From Lingula anatina (Eukaryota > Brachiopoda > Lingulata > Lingulida > Lingulidae): a DNA stretch of 51,342 bases. The notes under the pieces were generated by a model. That model saw only the letters and a list, made by a program, of their open reading frames with translations, made no database searches and had not been told where the DNA came from. The DNA is taken from the NCBI RefSeq assembly GCF_001039355.2, contig NW_019774624.1, positions 1,866,540 through 1,917,881 of the forward strand, written 5' to 3'. Shown here in pieces: positions 12,739-25,700 of the stretch. Every line of letters starts with the position of its first letter. The first letter of the stretch is position 1. A program made the position numbers and the translations under genes.

Positions 12739-12887
12739 ATACCATGTTTTTCTGTAATTATGGTTGTTAATTTACTCAGCTCCAAACAAAGACTTGCAAG
12801 ATAAATGAATAATCCAACCCGTGCATAAGAATGATTTTAAAGATACAACCTAGCCTGAGATTGTTTTCCTTTTTGCAGGTTCATGAA

Positions 12888-15800
12888 ATGTCCAGCACGC
12901 CAACAAACGTGGTAAAGTCTATGGAACAAGATGGAACTGCAAGTACACCAGATCACCATACAAATGGAGCCACCATCCAAATCTCACACAATCCTGATAG
13001 AACCTATACCCCAAGAACACATCATACAGGTGGAACCACCATCCAAGCACCACTTGGTCCAAATGGACTCCCTAATCAACCGGAGATGCTTAACAGCGGA
13101 GAAACAGTCGAGGACATTCCACCAAAAGATGGGGCCTCTAGCCAAGAAAAGCAACCTACATCTACAGATGAAGTCCCCGTACCCAAAAAGCCCTCAACAG
13201 ATGGAGACACCATTCAGGTACTTTGTGCCAAGGGAACCAATGCCACAGGAGTGGTTACCGATGTCACCACCAGTGTCACCACCACTGTCACCAGCAGTGT
13301 CATCACCACTGTCACCCCATTACAGCATACAGATGGAATGACTGTGACAGTGTCCGACACTCAGCTTGACAGAAGCTCAGTTCATTCTTTGGCAAAAGAT
13401 ACTGATTTGGCCAGAAGCCCAAGTCCTGCTATGGGATCGAAGGCCACTGAAATGCAGACCACCAGTGATAGATATGAAACTAATGAAATTGTTGGTAATG
13501 AGTTAAAAGCAGAAAAAAAAGAAACAGTGGATACCAACGAGATTGATGTTGTTACTGACAAGATAAGAGAAATAAGAATGGGCATGGATAAACCCAAAGA
13601 TGAGTTCAGATGTGATGAAAAAGCAAAAGAAGCCACAGAGGCAACAAGTACCTGCCACTCAGGTGCAACATTAGGAGAAGCAGTGTTTGAAACTATCCAT
13701 GTGTATAAAGATGAGGAGCGTGGTACAGATGTTAGACGAGTTGCAGAAAAAGATGACATGTGTAAGGATAAGGATACACCAGCTGCCATGGAAACATCTG
13801 TTGCTAAGGAAAAGCAAGATTCCTTTGAAACACCAGTGAAAGATGGCCATGTTGGAAATGAGGAAAAGCCTTACTTCACACCTACTGGTTTGACTCCCCG
13901 TCAGGCGAAACTGGCATGGGATGCCAAAGAAAACCAGTCACCATTACTGATGCAGTACTATCAAAGTGAGTAAAATATAAAAGTCAACATGAAAAGATAA
14001 GTCACTCTTGTCCTTAAGTACCAATTTAGTAATAAATCCATGACTCATGACAAGTGTTTTCTATGTCATATAGTGAAAAATAGTTTGATAAAATATAATT
14101 GCCCCATAGTGTACAGTATTAAAATTTTTCAGAAAACCATGTGAAGCTTTCCAATACACTTCTTAAGCCCTTTTTAGGCAATTATCAAATTTTCATTTTG
14201 GATCTGGGAAGGTACTGTAATAACCTTGTATATAGTCCTATTTAGCCCTCCCTGGTTGACCCTTTTTGAATTACAGACCTTGGGGTATCCAATCTGGAAT
14301 TTGTCTTGCAATTTCCTCCTGCCCAAAAGTGGACATTGCTCGACCAATCACTGTGTTTGGATTTGTTGTCTTGTACCATTTCTTATATAAAATATTTAGC
14401 AATGTCTTCTTGACATTTCTGAGGGAAACATCAACAAAATGCACTTGTATACTTAAGAGTTTTAGTTATCATTTATAAGGTCAGAATTGGAAAGAAAAGT
14501 AACTTTGCAGGATATGTAGACAAAGAAAATATGAATCTTAGGGAGTTTCAAACGCAGGTAGCATACATTTACACATTTTCTTTTCAGACAAGGCACGCCT
14601 ACCACGCAACCAGAGACCCTCCTTACCTCTGACGTCCATAAGTGACAGTGAAGTCAGCTACTCCCATAATGAAACACTGGAAATATCCACATGCAGCAAT
14701 TGCCGCTGCCAGATGAATCATTCCAACTACAGTGAAATGGGTTAATGTTTCCATATTCATAAATTCAATATATTTGAAGAAAAGTAATATGCTAGGTTTA
14801 ATAATTATGTAATAAGATTGGCTATTAATGGGAATCGCCCTAAAAATTTGTAATGAAAGAGATAAAAGAGAAGAGCATGTTGAAGGGATTGCGTGGACCT
14901 GGGTTAATTGGCCCAACTGCTCCATGGTAAGAGTTGGAAGAGAAATTTGTGCACAGCGACATGTATGAGACAATATTTTACATAATCATTAAAGGTGGGA
15001 ATAATCCAGATTTATCACAGAGTGCTTCTGTATATAGACACTGCATGTGTCTGTCTGTATCCTGATAACTGTGTCTGTCTATTATGTAGCTGTTGCCACC
15101 AGTGCCTGACACATTGTATTTTTGTTTTACCCTGAATTTACTGATTCAGCACTATTCATTGGTAAAAAGAAGGGTCCTTTTCAAAAATCAGTATGATCAG
15201 ATTATTTTTTTTACAAAAGTAATTGATTTTTTGCATGTATTTTTGGTAATAAGTTAATAAGACAGATTCCTTAAGAAAATCAGCTTCATTGGATTACTTT
15301 TACAAATTTGAGTTTTTTTTTTAAATATTGTTGCAGTGTTTATTTTGCTGATGATGATGTCACAAGTATTTGCAAATTTTTATGTCTAGTTCTGCATCCA
15401 AAAAAGGTCAATTTTCTTGATCCTTATTTTTCTTAAGCTTATCACTTAAATGAAAAAGTGGCAAAATGTTTAATGAAATGGAAGGGCAAATACTGCTGTA
15501 ACAGTAACCTCACAAGAAAGAATAAAATATTTGACTCATGCTCATTGAAACATTCAAAAAAGTAAAATAAAAAAGGGAGTAGCTACTGCTGCAAACAGGA
15601 AAGGAGTTCAATTGATTATGTTTTGCTTTTCACCTTTGAACTTAAAGAATTAGTTTTTATAATGTATATTTTTTCTGGTATTAACTGAATCTTATAAATA
15701 TTACTTATTTGAATCTTCAAGTATCTCTAACTAACTGTTTACGTTATGTAGAGTTGACTCTTTATACATTGTACGTTTTTTTTCAGATGACACCAACAAT

Positions 15801-17934
15801 GAAAGTGAATGTTGCTGTGCAGAATGTGGTGCCAGCTCATTTACGTCGGTAAGCAGTGACCAATCGAATCCCAGCATTCAGGAAATTAGCCAATCACAAA
15901 CTGAGGAAATGTCCAGTTCAGAAGATGAAGAAGATGGAGCAGAGGATGAAGTTGCTGAGGATGAAAATAAGAACATGGAAGTGAAATTACCACCCTTCTA
16001 TACTTTCCACCATCTTAAATATGAAGATAGATACAAGATTTATAAAAATATTTTAGGTAATTAAGGTTGCGTTTGGCAATATTGGCCTAGCAAGGGGCAC
16101 ATTTTCAAGGACGTACAAGTAACTACCCGGGTAAATGACAAAAGAGAGCTATTCAGTCCCATTCCTTTATTTTAAGGAGAAAAAATATTAATACTATGGG
16201 CCTCAGAAGACTGTTTCATGTCCTTCAAAATGTCCAAAAGTGCACTATTGAAAATGTTATTTTTGAGGGAGAGGTAAGGAGTAAAAAAAACATTCATGAA
16301 TAAAATGGGGGAGGGGAGGGCTTTATTTTTGATCTGGCAGTGGGCAGAAGAAGAATATGGTGAAAATGGCTTGATACATGCTTTACAAACTATTTCCTTT
16401 ACTTTTCTCAGTGTATTACTTAACTGAAACCCTGGCAATGCTTTTTTTTTTGTGTGTGTGTGTATGTGTGTGTGTGCTTGAGTGTGCATTGCGTGTCATT
16501 TCCTAGAATTATGAGATATGATTGTGCCTCAGGTAACATAGGAATACCTGTCAGGGGTAATCATTTCCATGGGGTTCAGTCACCAATTTTACACTGATTT
16601 TAATGACCTACTCAAAAAATTCTCCACGTGTACAGTACAAGTACATGCCCCATAAACTTTTCAGCTTACTAGCCATTCAGATCACCAATTTTTCTAAAAT
16701 GTAATGGGCATTCACTGGTAGGAGTAAGAATTTTAATAAACTATTAAGCCTGGAAATTTCTCCCTGTTGCATCAATATTAGTAATAACTAAACCTATAAT
16801 GTTGCGGACATATGTATCTTTATATTTAGTGGACTGTGCCCCAGAGGACGTACACCAGGCTTTCCAGGAGCACATGATGGAGGCAATGTGGCCGTGTCCA
16901 TGGAAAGCAGTGTGGTCAAGTTGTATAGCCAGTGAGGAGGATGAAGAAGGCTCTGAAGAAATGTTTGAAGTTCTTGTTTCGGTAATGTTGCTTTTGCAGT
17001 TATTTTTTTTTTTTCATGTAAGTGGAAGGCTGTAGAGTACTGTAGAGTACCTGGTGGTTTTTCTCCCCTTCCTGGCATGTAAGTGTTATCACAATTTTGC
17101 CTCTGGCATGTAACAGAAAATCCTGGCATGTTACAGATACCAGTGGAACATTACAGAAAAGAAAGATGACAAGTTGTGTTGGTATAGAGGGAGGGGGGGA
17201 GGGGGGACTTATGGTACAAGTTTATTCTTCAAACAATCCTTTCAGATAGAAATTCTGACAATTAATCATGGCTTCAAAAAACTTGAGTCAAATTTAATAG
17301 CTGCTGCAAGTATGTATACTGCACATTTTAAGTTAATTTACTTTTCAGAGAAAACCATAATTCATTTAGCCTCTTTTGAGATACTGTAACAAGTCGTGTG
17401 TATCACAAACATGACTCTGTAGATTTTTAAAAGTCATAACATTATTTTTAATTATCTTTTTTTAATTAAGTTCTTTTCACTAAACACAAGCTGGGGAAAT
17501 GAAAATCCTATTACACCACACTTATGGTTTTCAGGTTCGGAAAATCTACTTGGACAAAGAGTATGCCAAGGTCCATCTGGTCCGACCGTTTACCTGTACC
17601 AACCCCAAGATGACCCAGTGTGAGTTCTACACCTGGCTCCGGATGGACATGATGAACGTGGTGCCACTGTACGAGATCTATCCCATCAAAGACGAGGGGC
17701 TCAATTACCTGGAACCCATAGCTAAAGCCATAGACAGTGCCAGGTATATACTGCTAGATAGTGAGTGTGTGAGTGTGTGAGTGTGTGTGTGTGTGTGTGT
17801 GTGTCACTTTAGGAGATCTATCCCATCAAAAATGAGGGAATCAATAAGATGAGGGAATCAATTAACTGGAACCAGTAGCTAATTATATTAAGCCAGTGAC
17901 AGTGCCACAGTGCCAGGTATGTACTATTAATTAG

Positions 17935-17974
<40 letters not shown>

Positions 17975-19936
17975 AAGAGAGAGAGAGCAAACATTTGCTG
18001 TATGTATATATTTTTTCTTGACATGTATTACACATTATTTGAAAACCGCTAGCACAAACAAGTTCACTGTCATTCTTATAATCTTTCTAATAATTTAAAA
18101 AAATATAATTGCTGTAATCTGGCAATGGCAGGACCAGAAAAAAGACACCATTTCAGTCCAAATATGTGAATCATTGGTATTATATTGTCTGTTGGGAAAT
18201 ATTGTATCGACCGTGGTTATTATTTTAATATCAAGTTAAAATCACAGTGCCACTGAAAATTGGTTTCTTACCTTTTAATGTGGAAAGTAACGTCTTCTAG
18301 GCATTTTAAGGAAAGTGCTCTGAAACTATTTTAAGTTGTTTCTTACAAGCATGCCCCAGGCCTCTGAGAAAGTGATGAACTCTCATTTTTTAAACTCTCA
18401 TTTTTCACTCCTTGTTACACGAAAATCATCTTCATGTAGAAATGGTATGCTGGTAATGGGAGTGGGCTTGAAATATGCTTCACCTTCGAGCATGCAGAAA
18501 TATATATATATTATGGAATTCTTTTCTAGATTTTTCTATCAATATTTGTGGAGGTTCTGGGATTCAGAAGAGTCAGATGACTATGAGTGGATATCAAGAC
18601 ACTTGGAAAGAAGATTACGACTGTGAGAAAAATTATATATATCTTTATATATATATATATATAAAGACATCAAAAGTGCATGATGTTTGAAAGCTGGCCT
18701 TTTCTAAGGAATGCGTATTTGCTCAATTTTTTTAGGATTATTTTTTCAAAGTCATGTAATAATTATAAGAAAATAATAATTTGCCAACCCCATCTCTAGA
18801 ATTTCCAGAATTTTGTTTGGTATACCAATTCATAAATAAGAAATTCAGAACTTATCTTTTTTTTTTGGTCGTTTACAGATACTATGACATCCAGGAAGGC
18901 AAGGTGCCAGATGCTAGTAACTTTAAAAAACGCTTTGAAACCATGGTGATAGAGGCAAACGAAAAACACTCTGAATTGGTCGACCTCTACTCTGCGGTCA
19001 GTATGTCCGACTCGGACACTGACCTCAACGCGACTGACCAGGAATTGACCCAGTGTGCCGATGACCTGAAGGTTCTGAGGGATAAACTGGAAATGATGGA
19101 AGACCCTGTTCTAAGGCAAGTTGAATTTTTCACAAAATTATATTGTTATGCTATATCACTGACACCTTATTTGGATTATTTTAAAGGGGATATACTTTTT
19201 AAAGGGGTCGGTTTCAACTTGAACTAATGTGCATGGTGCAATTGTTGGAGAAAAGGCTTCAAGTGCTTGTCATTTTTTTCTCCAGCATGCTGATATCACA
19301 GAGAAAGAGAGAGAGGAGGATTGTTGATGTGAAATAAATCATAGACATGAGAGGCAGTTCTTAGGTCCAGGCTTAATTTCATTAGATGTTCAAACAAAAA
19401 AAGTACAAGTCATGCAAGTAAAACACTAAAGAATGTTAAGCATGCAGCATTTGCCATTCAAAGTAATGCACCAAGCAAAACTCTGAACAGATGAATCTCT
19501 TGTTTTAAGGGTCATAAAGGGTGAAAATGTTATGAATTGACCAATTTTGTACAAACATATTTCTGAAACTGCTTCAACAAGACCATGTCTTGTTATCTTC
19601 ATTTAGGTAGTGATATTGACAATACTTGTCCATGCAGATTAAGGCTGAATAAAAAAAAGATGTAGATCAGAAAAACACAAGTTCTAATTATTAGCATACT
19701 GGGTATATGCTTGAAGCTATTAGCCAGTTGGGGGTATAATGAAAATAATAGAAATAATAATCAAAATTTGTCACAATATGGCACTGGTCTGACAATTATC
19801 AAGATAGAAAATCTTACAAAGTGTCCAAGAAACATTTCAAGGTTATGGCTTAACACTTAACTAACATCTTTAATAATGAGAATGCTTGCACTTCAGGTTA
19901 CAGGTCCTGGGAACAGTTGAAGATACAGACAAGTAG
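12888..19936 (+). CDS. Unrecognised acidic protein, 7 exons, ~712 residues
   Basis: I do not recognise this gene. Exons: 12888-13965 (the exon itself starts at an acceptor, 12879), 14588-14740, 15787-16056, 16830-16981, 17535-17743, 18879-19115, 19897-19936 (TAG). Phases agree throughout. I chose the ATG at 12888 because the in-frame ATG at 12831 lies upstream of a good polypyrimidine-AG acceptor, so a 5' exon is likely. Residues 1-160 hold degenerate repeats around H-T-x-G-x-TIQ and a T/V-rich run. Cysteines at 395, 398, 400, 419-421 and 424 (CSNCRC, CCCAEC) could bind metal. Residues ~450-475 are strongly acidic. The C-terminal ~210 residues look folded (CPWKAVWSS, AKVHLVRPFTCTNPK, WLRMDMMNVVPLYEIYP) and end in a possible coiled coil (DDLKVLRDKLEMM). 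The donor of exon 2 (GTTAAT) is weak. Intron 6 uses GC-AG. No signal peptide or membrane segment is visible. Confidence 0.8.
17758..17804 (+). repeat. (GT)n microsatellite just after a splice donor
   Basis: GTGAGTGTGT units grading into pure GT, beginning about 15 nt inside the intron that follows exon 17535-17743 of the unrecognised gene. Confidence 0.9.
17812..17934 (+). pseudogene. Decayed partial copy of exon 17535-17743 with its donor
   Basis: GGAGATCTATCCCATCAAA at 17812 repeats the exon sequence near 17675, and the copy goes on through AACTGGAACC, TAGCTAA and CAGTGCCAGGTATGTACT, matching the exon's 3' end and donor region. It carries an internal insertion and an in-frame TAG, so it cannot replace the exon. 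A second GT array (from about 17935) follows, just as one follows the real donor. This suggests a local tandem duplication spanning exon end, donor and GT array. Confidence 0.8.
17935..17988 (+). repeat. (GT)n followed by (GA)n microsatellite
   Basis: A pure GT run of about 30 bp, then GA-rich sequence. It is probably the duplicate of the array at 17758-17804. Confidence 0.85.
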
Positions 19937-22726
19937 AAAGCCCACTTCCTACTGTCCCTCTACCCTAGCCATTTGACAGTTGGAGGCATGCATTGCACAA
20001 TGAAGTTTCATATAGCAAAGAAATGAATTTTCTTGGAAATTTTTTTTGCTTTGTAAAGGTCTTACTTATACACTTGTTGTGTGCCTTAAATAACAACAGG
20101 AGATCACTGACACACCTCGGGCTGCATTCTAACTGAGATCCTCTCTGAAGATTGGCTGATTTCCTTGATGAAGATCGACTTTTTTATAGGACTTGACCAG
20201 TCATTATCTCATGCTCTTGACGTTAATGTTCACACCAATAATGAAGGTTTTCAGAAGTCTTTCAACTATATTGCCAGGTGAAGGGAGCCAGCAGGTGAGT
20301 GTGTACAGTAAATCTTGGGCTGGCTTCAGTGTCAGGGAAATACTTCAATTACCAATTTGAACCTACTTCACCAGTATCTGAAATAATTATTCATTAACAG
20401 ATTTACTGCACGGGACTGATAATTGATTGGCTCTTCGAATAAAAGGATTATTGCACTTGTGGTCCACTTATTACAAGAGGAGTGTGCTTGCCTCTGTTTT
20501 AATTGCTTCAGTATGTTTCATGCCTCTCTTGCATATTGGCCATAAGCTAATGGTTTTTAAATTTTTCGGACTAGTGTTTGATAATTTTCACTTACTGTGA
20601 GGTTATCTAGAACCCAAGTTTAGATTTATTTTCGGACTGGAGTTATTTTGTGAAACCAACTTCTTGGTCATGTTATTTAGATCAAGATATAAGTATGTTC
20701 AATTTAATCTGCACGATGGTGTTACATATTAAAAATAATGTGAACTCCTAGTACACATGGCATTGTACAGGCATGGTTATAGAAAAAAAAATTAACTGGT
20801 AATAGGTATATATATTTTTCATGGCAGTTTTCATTCCTTAGGACTCCCAAGAACCCCCATTGTAAGGTCATTTCTACCCACTCTTCTCCACATCATGCCA
20901 AATTATTTCTGTTACAATAATAGTAGTAAACTACTGATACTTTGCCAAAAAAATCAATGTACATGTAAAGTAACAGCAACTTAACCAAAGGCATTTACTA
21001 ATTTTCCATTGTAGCCTGTCTATAAGGACCTGCTGCCAGTCCCATTTTCTTGAATCTCGTGGATTTCTTCATACTATTATTGAAAAGCAATTATGAAACT
21101 CCAGGTTCATGTTGCTTCAAAAATGATGCCATGTAATAAGATCATGTTTGTAACATATTATAGTTAACTAATAATACATTGCAAATGAATTTATAGTAAA
21201 TAACCTTGATTAACATTTAATAATGATCTTGTTTTGACCACGTCTATGATTATGTGGCTTATTTAGGGCCAATTACATTATCACCCAAACTCCAATTACT
21301 GGAGTTTGGGTGATAATGATCAATTCTCATGAACTTATTTAGTTATTTCCCCTACATGCTACACTCTTACGCAAATATTGGGATTTAAGCTGAAAGTAGG
21401 CTTAAAAGATGGAACTTAGTTTAAGATTTTTATAGTCCCATTTTTCACTTACGTGGAAAAGGGAAAAAAAAAGATTTATTTTGCACATATGTACTAGTAC
21501 TTGAAATTATTCTTTTTATACTAGCATGTTATACATTAATAAAACCACAAAAATATTTATATTACATTTCTTGCATGTTTATTAGATGTTCATTATTGTA
21601 AAATTGTTACAAAACATTGCTATATATATTTTTTGTTATATCATTGCCAATAAACTTTATTTTCTGTATGTTTCTCCACTGTTATCTCTTGACTCCTGAT
21701 AAAATAAAAAAGGAATTATTAACAATAAGCTCTTTAATCTGATGAAAAACGTGCCTAACTGCCCCACATGGTCCTGTTTATTAATAAGATGCACATGTGA
21801 CAACATAATTATTTCTTCAACAAATTGTGCTTGAGAAGCCAAACAATCTCGAGACCAAAACGCAATCCACTAATTAAATCTCACCACAAACAAATCGCTA
21901 CCCATTTACTTCTAGAGCATATGTTGCCTGAAAGAAAACTTGGCATGACGTCAAGCTCCTCTGGTTGTAATTAACTTGAAATTACAAATAAAATTTAAAG
22001 AATATAAATAAAAGTGTCTTGCCCACAATGTAGTAGGCTTTGCCCACTGTAAGGTGGATTTATTTGAGTGGCTTTATCGCGGGATTTCCAATCTAGGTCT
22101 GCCTGGTAAAAAGGAACTTTACCTAAGTTGGGGGGGGAATTATTTGACTGATTTTATCAAGGGATTCCTAATCTCGTCTTGCCACATCAAAAGAATCAAT
22201 ATTCTTCTGTCTTCTACTTCTGCCCACATTATCAATAAGATTGTTCTTGGTTCCAAGGAATTGAATTTGCTGATATCTCGTGATAGTAATCACTTCATTT
22301 GAAACAAAACTTTGGTGAATACCCACCATTTATAGCCAGGTCATTCAGCCAATTACTACCCCGTTCACAGGTCTACATGTACCAACACACAACGACCTGT
22401 ATGCATTCAGCCCAATGCTGCTCTTGTGACAAGAGTGAAATGTAACCGTTTCAATACAATTTTGTTCCAAAGTAAGTGATTACTATCACTAAAACATCAC
22501 CAAATATTGTGTCCACTTATAGCCTGTTCTGACAATTTCTCTTCTTCACTGGTCATCTCAATTACACATCCAGTTCAGTCCATGTTTTCTGACCGACTCG
22601 ATATTCTGACCATTTATGGGGCATCCACAGGTGTCACACAGTCACCGCATATAATGAACCACCTTCCTGTTATTCAAATATCTAATAAAGCTGATAACCT
22701 CTGATTTCTCCACTGCTGACCAGTGG
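19937..22726. other. Convergent intergenic/3' UTR region
   Basis: This lies between the stop of the plus-strand gene (19936) and the stop of the minus-strand RPUSD2-like gene (22727). It should contain both 3' UTRs. Plus-strand AATAAA candidates occur near 20438 and 21647; minus-strand candidates (TTTATT on the plus strand) occur near 22059. I see no further gene. It contains a perfect hairpin at 21276-21318. Confidence 0.5.
21276..21318. repeat. Perfect 19-bp inverted repeat with 5-nt loop
   Basis: CATTATCACCCAAACTCCA at 21276-21294 and its exact complement at 21300-21318 are separated by ATTAC. The stem is perfect but short. It sits in the convergent 3' region and could mark a hairpin or local inversion. 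It is shorter than a typical animal microRNA precursor. Confidence 0.85.
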
Positions 22727-25700
22727 TCAAATGTCATCAGGTTCTTTCCAGTCCTCGTCTGCCCAAGCAGGTAATTCTGTACTAAAGTCGAACAATGATC
22801 CTGCCTAAAAAATTATAATACCAAATATTATGTTATAGTCTACTTTCAGTCATTGGCGGTGCAATTATTAAGATACATGACAAAAGTGAGCAGCTGCCTT
22901 GCAAAAAACACCATATGTTAACTTCATGTTCCTTTATTTATTTGAATTCTTTAATTTATAAAGTATCAGGTCAGTGGTGGTGGTTAATTGTAAGAACAAA
23001 ATAGTCAGTATGTGGTCAGTATTGCGATAGGTGTGCTGACCAAGCGCATTTGCTACCCCTCATTTGCAACAATTTATAATAGGCAAAAAAAAAAAAAAAT
23101 TCAATATCCGATCACTTATACTTATACTTATATTTTTCTCACCTTGTATCTGAGTGCGTGAAGATACATGACCAGTTCTGGCCCGGGTCTGGGGTCCCTG
23201 GTCTTTATTTTACAGTCAGTACAGTTGGGATCGACAACCAATTTGGCAGGGTCAAAAGCTGGTCTTAAAATAGCTGTTCTTTTGTCATCAGAAACACTGG
23301 ATGCTTCAGAACCCGATGTCAATTTTTTAATAATTTTATCACTAATTGCAGTCTGGGGTTTGTCTAATTCCACCTCAGTTTTTCTCTTTTTCAGAGGTGG
23401 TTCTCTGGAATCTGCAGATAAACTTGCACTAAGTTCAGATTCTTTAGGGTCACAAGATGCATGACCTTCACCCTGAGGAAATATTTGACCTTGGCTTTGT
23501 GTGGCTGAATTATTTATTGCATATTTTTTCTCCCCCTCTGTATTGGCAGAAGCTTTATTACAGTCACTATTCCTGTCCTCTTGCTCATCCAAAGTCCCTC
23601 TGTCTATATTTCCATTTTTATCCTCTTCAAAAATGTTTTCTGTATTATAGTTGTCAACAATGAAGTTGGAGCGTGCATGCTTCTTCATGAGATCACTAAT
23701 AAGCTGTATTGAAAAAAAAATGTGATGTAAAGGAGAGTAAGCTTACCCGTTCAATAGAATAAGAGAATACTCACATAACTGCAACAGGAATTGGTATACT
23801 TGCACTTCCTGGTTTCGCACTTTAAATTTTTTTCAATAAATTAAAAAAATTAAATAGCATGTTTAATAAATTTGTCTACTTCAACATGCCTTTTTCTTTT
23901 TGTGAATATTAATAGAAAAATAATATATGGACAGTCTAACAATATATCCATCATATGTATATAATAATAATTATCGTGATATATACATGTGTAATAATAA
24001 TATATAACAATCCCCTTTGTATTGGCCATAATGGTAAAAAAACATTCTTTGTGATATCTAGTATTTCAACTCACTTGGTGATTTGACCAAATAACATAAA
24101 GCAAATACAAAGTAACCTAAGTCATTTAACCTGTATCTGTTTCTCTTGCATACCTGTTCTTCAGATTTCCCCCAGTTTCCCCCCTTGCCTTTATGTGGAC
24201 CCCAAACTGCTCCATTGTATGCATAGTCATTTGTTATGGGGTAGCCTTGAAATAAGAGTTATTGTGATAATATGGCTGATCTTGAGAATTAAAAAGTATT
24301 AAAATGAAAGGTTTTATTAATCTAGTTTATTTAAATAATATGAAATTATCATAAGGCCGAAAAAATCAGACTGAAACATAGTGACCTCCATTTCAACATA
24401 AGCTCTAGAAAAAGAGATAATTACAATTCCATCTTTACGTAAATTTAAAGGCATCTTGCCAATCCATGGTTAAAAGGAAAAAAATATTGGAATAACAAAT
24501 AATCTGCTACATCTTCTTAAAGACGATTTCTGTTTATTCCCTTTCGTCACCATTATTTAACATAAAAATGGGCATTTTAGAAAAATACAAATTATGCCAT
24601 AAAAAATTGAAACTCTATGTAGAAGAAAACCCTTCCGAGTTCAACTCACCCAGGTACTGGAGGTGAACTCTGATCTGGTGTGTTCTTCCAGTGTGAGGAC
24701 GGCCTGTTGACATCAAAATAAAGTTAACTGCATTTTAAACAAGGTGTTTCTGTGGGATGAAAAACAGTTTTCATGCTGTTTGTCACTAAGGGTGCATTCC
24801 CAGAGATTTAGATCGATCCAGAGATTTAGATTTAGATCGACCTAACTCCCTGGGGGTTCATGCTAAATTGCAGTCAGCCGAGCGCGCACCATAGTTAATT
24901 ACCCCCTTACAGCTTTTAGTAGGCGGGACAGACGCTTAAGCCGGCTAAGCTGACAGTAATATAGTGAGACTCCCCACAGGGATAGATCGATCTAAAATCT
25001 ATGGGAATGGGGTCTAAGTGTATGCATATTTATCACCTATAGGGAATTAATGAACCTTTTCTTTATAAATATCTATAATGTAAAAAATTATTGAACAGGA
25101 TGGGTTATGAACATATCAAAATGCAACAAACACACTTGCATTGACAGATTTCAGGATAGACAAAAAGAGAAAAGGTGACAACACTACATCCATGCACTAT
25201 TTTCCAGAGTACCCTTCAGTCTGCAGGGTTAACTCAAGCCATAGAATTAAAACCTGGTCAGCTAAATTTTGTATGTGCAGTGGTCACCATTTCTGCTTTG
25301 GGCCAGAAGATTCTAAGTATAAAACCATGACGGCTTGAAGAATCAACAGCAGACCAATAAATTATAAGGCACAGACTGTACTTATGATGTACTCACATTT
25401 CACCACACTTGTTTTGCCATTGTAACTCATCCTCTGGAAGGTGGTTTTGCTCTCCTTCCCGTTTGGGTCCACCTTGTACAATCCCACCTTGTATGACAGT
25501 ATCCCCAGGGGCTGGGCACACACTATCTCTCCACTGTAAGTGTCCATACAAATGTTTAATGATTAAAGGGATAACATCTCTTTGCATGAGATCCATATTT
25601 CACAATAAATACATTGTAAACATCTCATAGAAATATAATAAATTCTATTTTACTTCCAAAATGGCATGTTTACAAATATTTCAAAAATTATAGGGAAATT

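Larger units (their letters stand above)
9788..12878. other. Intergenic stretch between CEMIP-like gene and the unrecognised plus-strand gene; no supported exon
   Basis: Both flanking genes need upstream exons or promoters here: a signal-peptide exon for the minus gene and a 5' exon for the plus gene, whose exon starts at an acceptor at 12879. I could not identify either. The stretch holds two hAT-like elements (11189-11481 and 12493-12738), a poly-C run at 11642-11657 and an A-run near 11419-11440. Confidence 0.6.

Noticed and set aside
12831-12887. Upstream in-frame ATG at 12831 as the start of the unrecognised protein
   Set aside because: A polypyrimidine tract and AG at 12863-12878 look like a splice acceptor, so 12831 is probably intronic. 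The ATG at 12888 is the first in the exon in this frame.
13382-13789. 135-codon minus-strand open frame and a 136-codon frame at 12931-13341
   Set aside because: Both overlap the long first exon of the plus-strand gene and look like composition-driven shadows; no splice or family evidence.
21276-21318. MicroRNA gene
   Set aside because: A 19 bp stem with a 5 nt loop is too short for a Drosha/Dicer precursor and has no extended imperfect stem.
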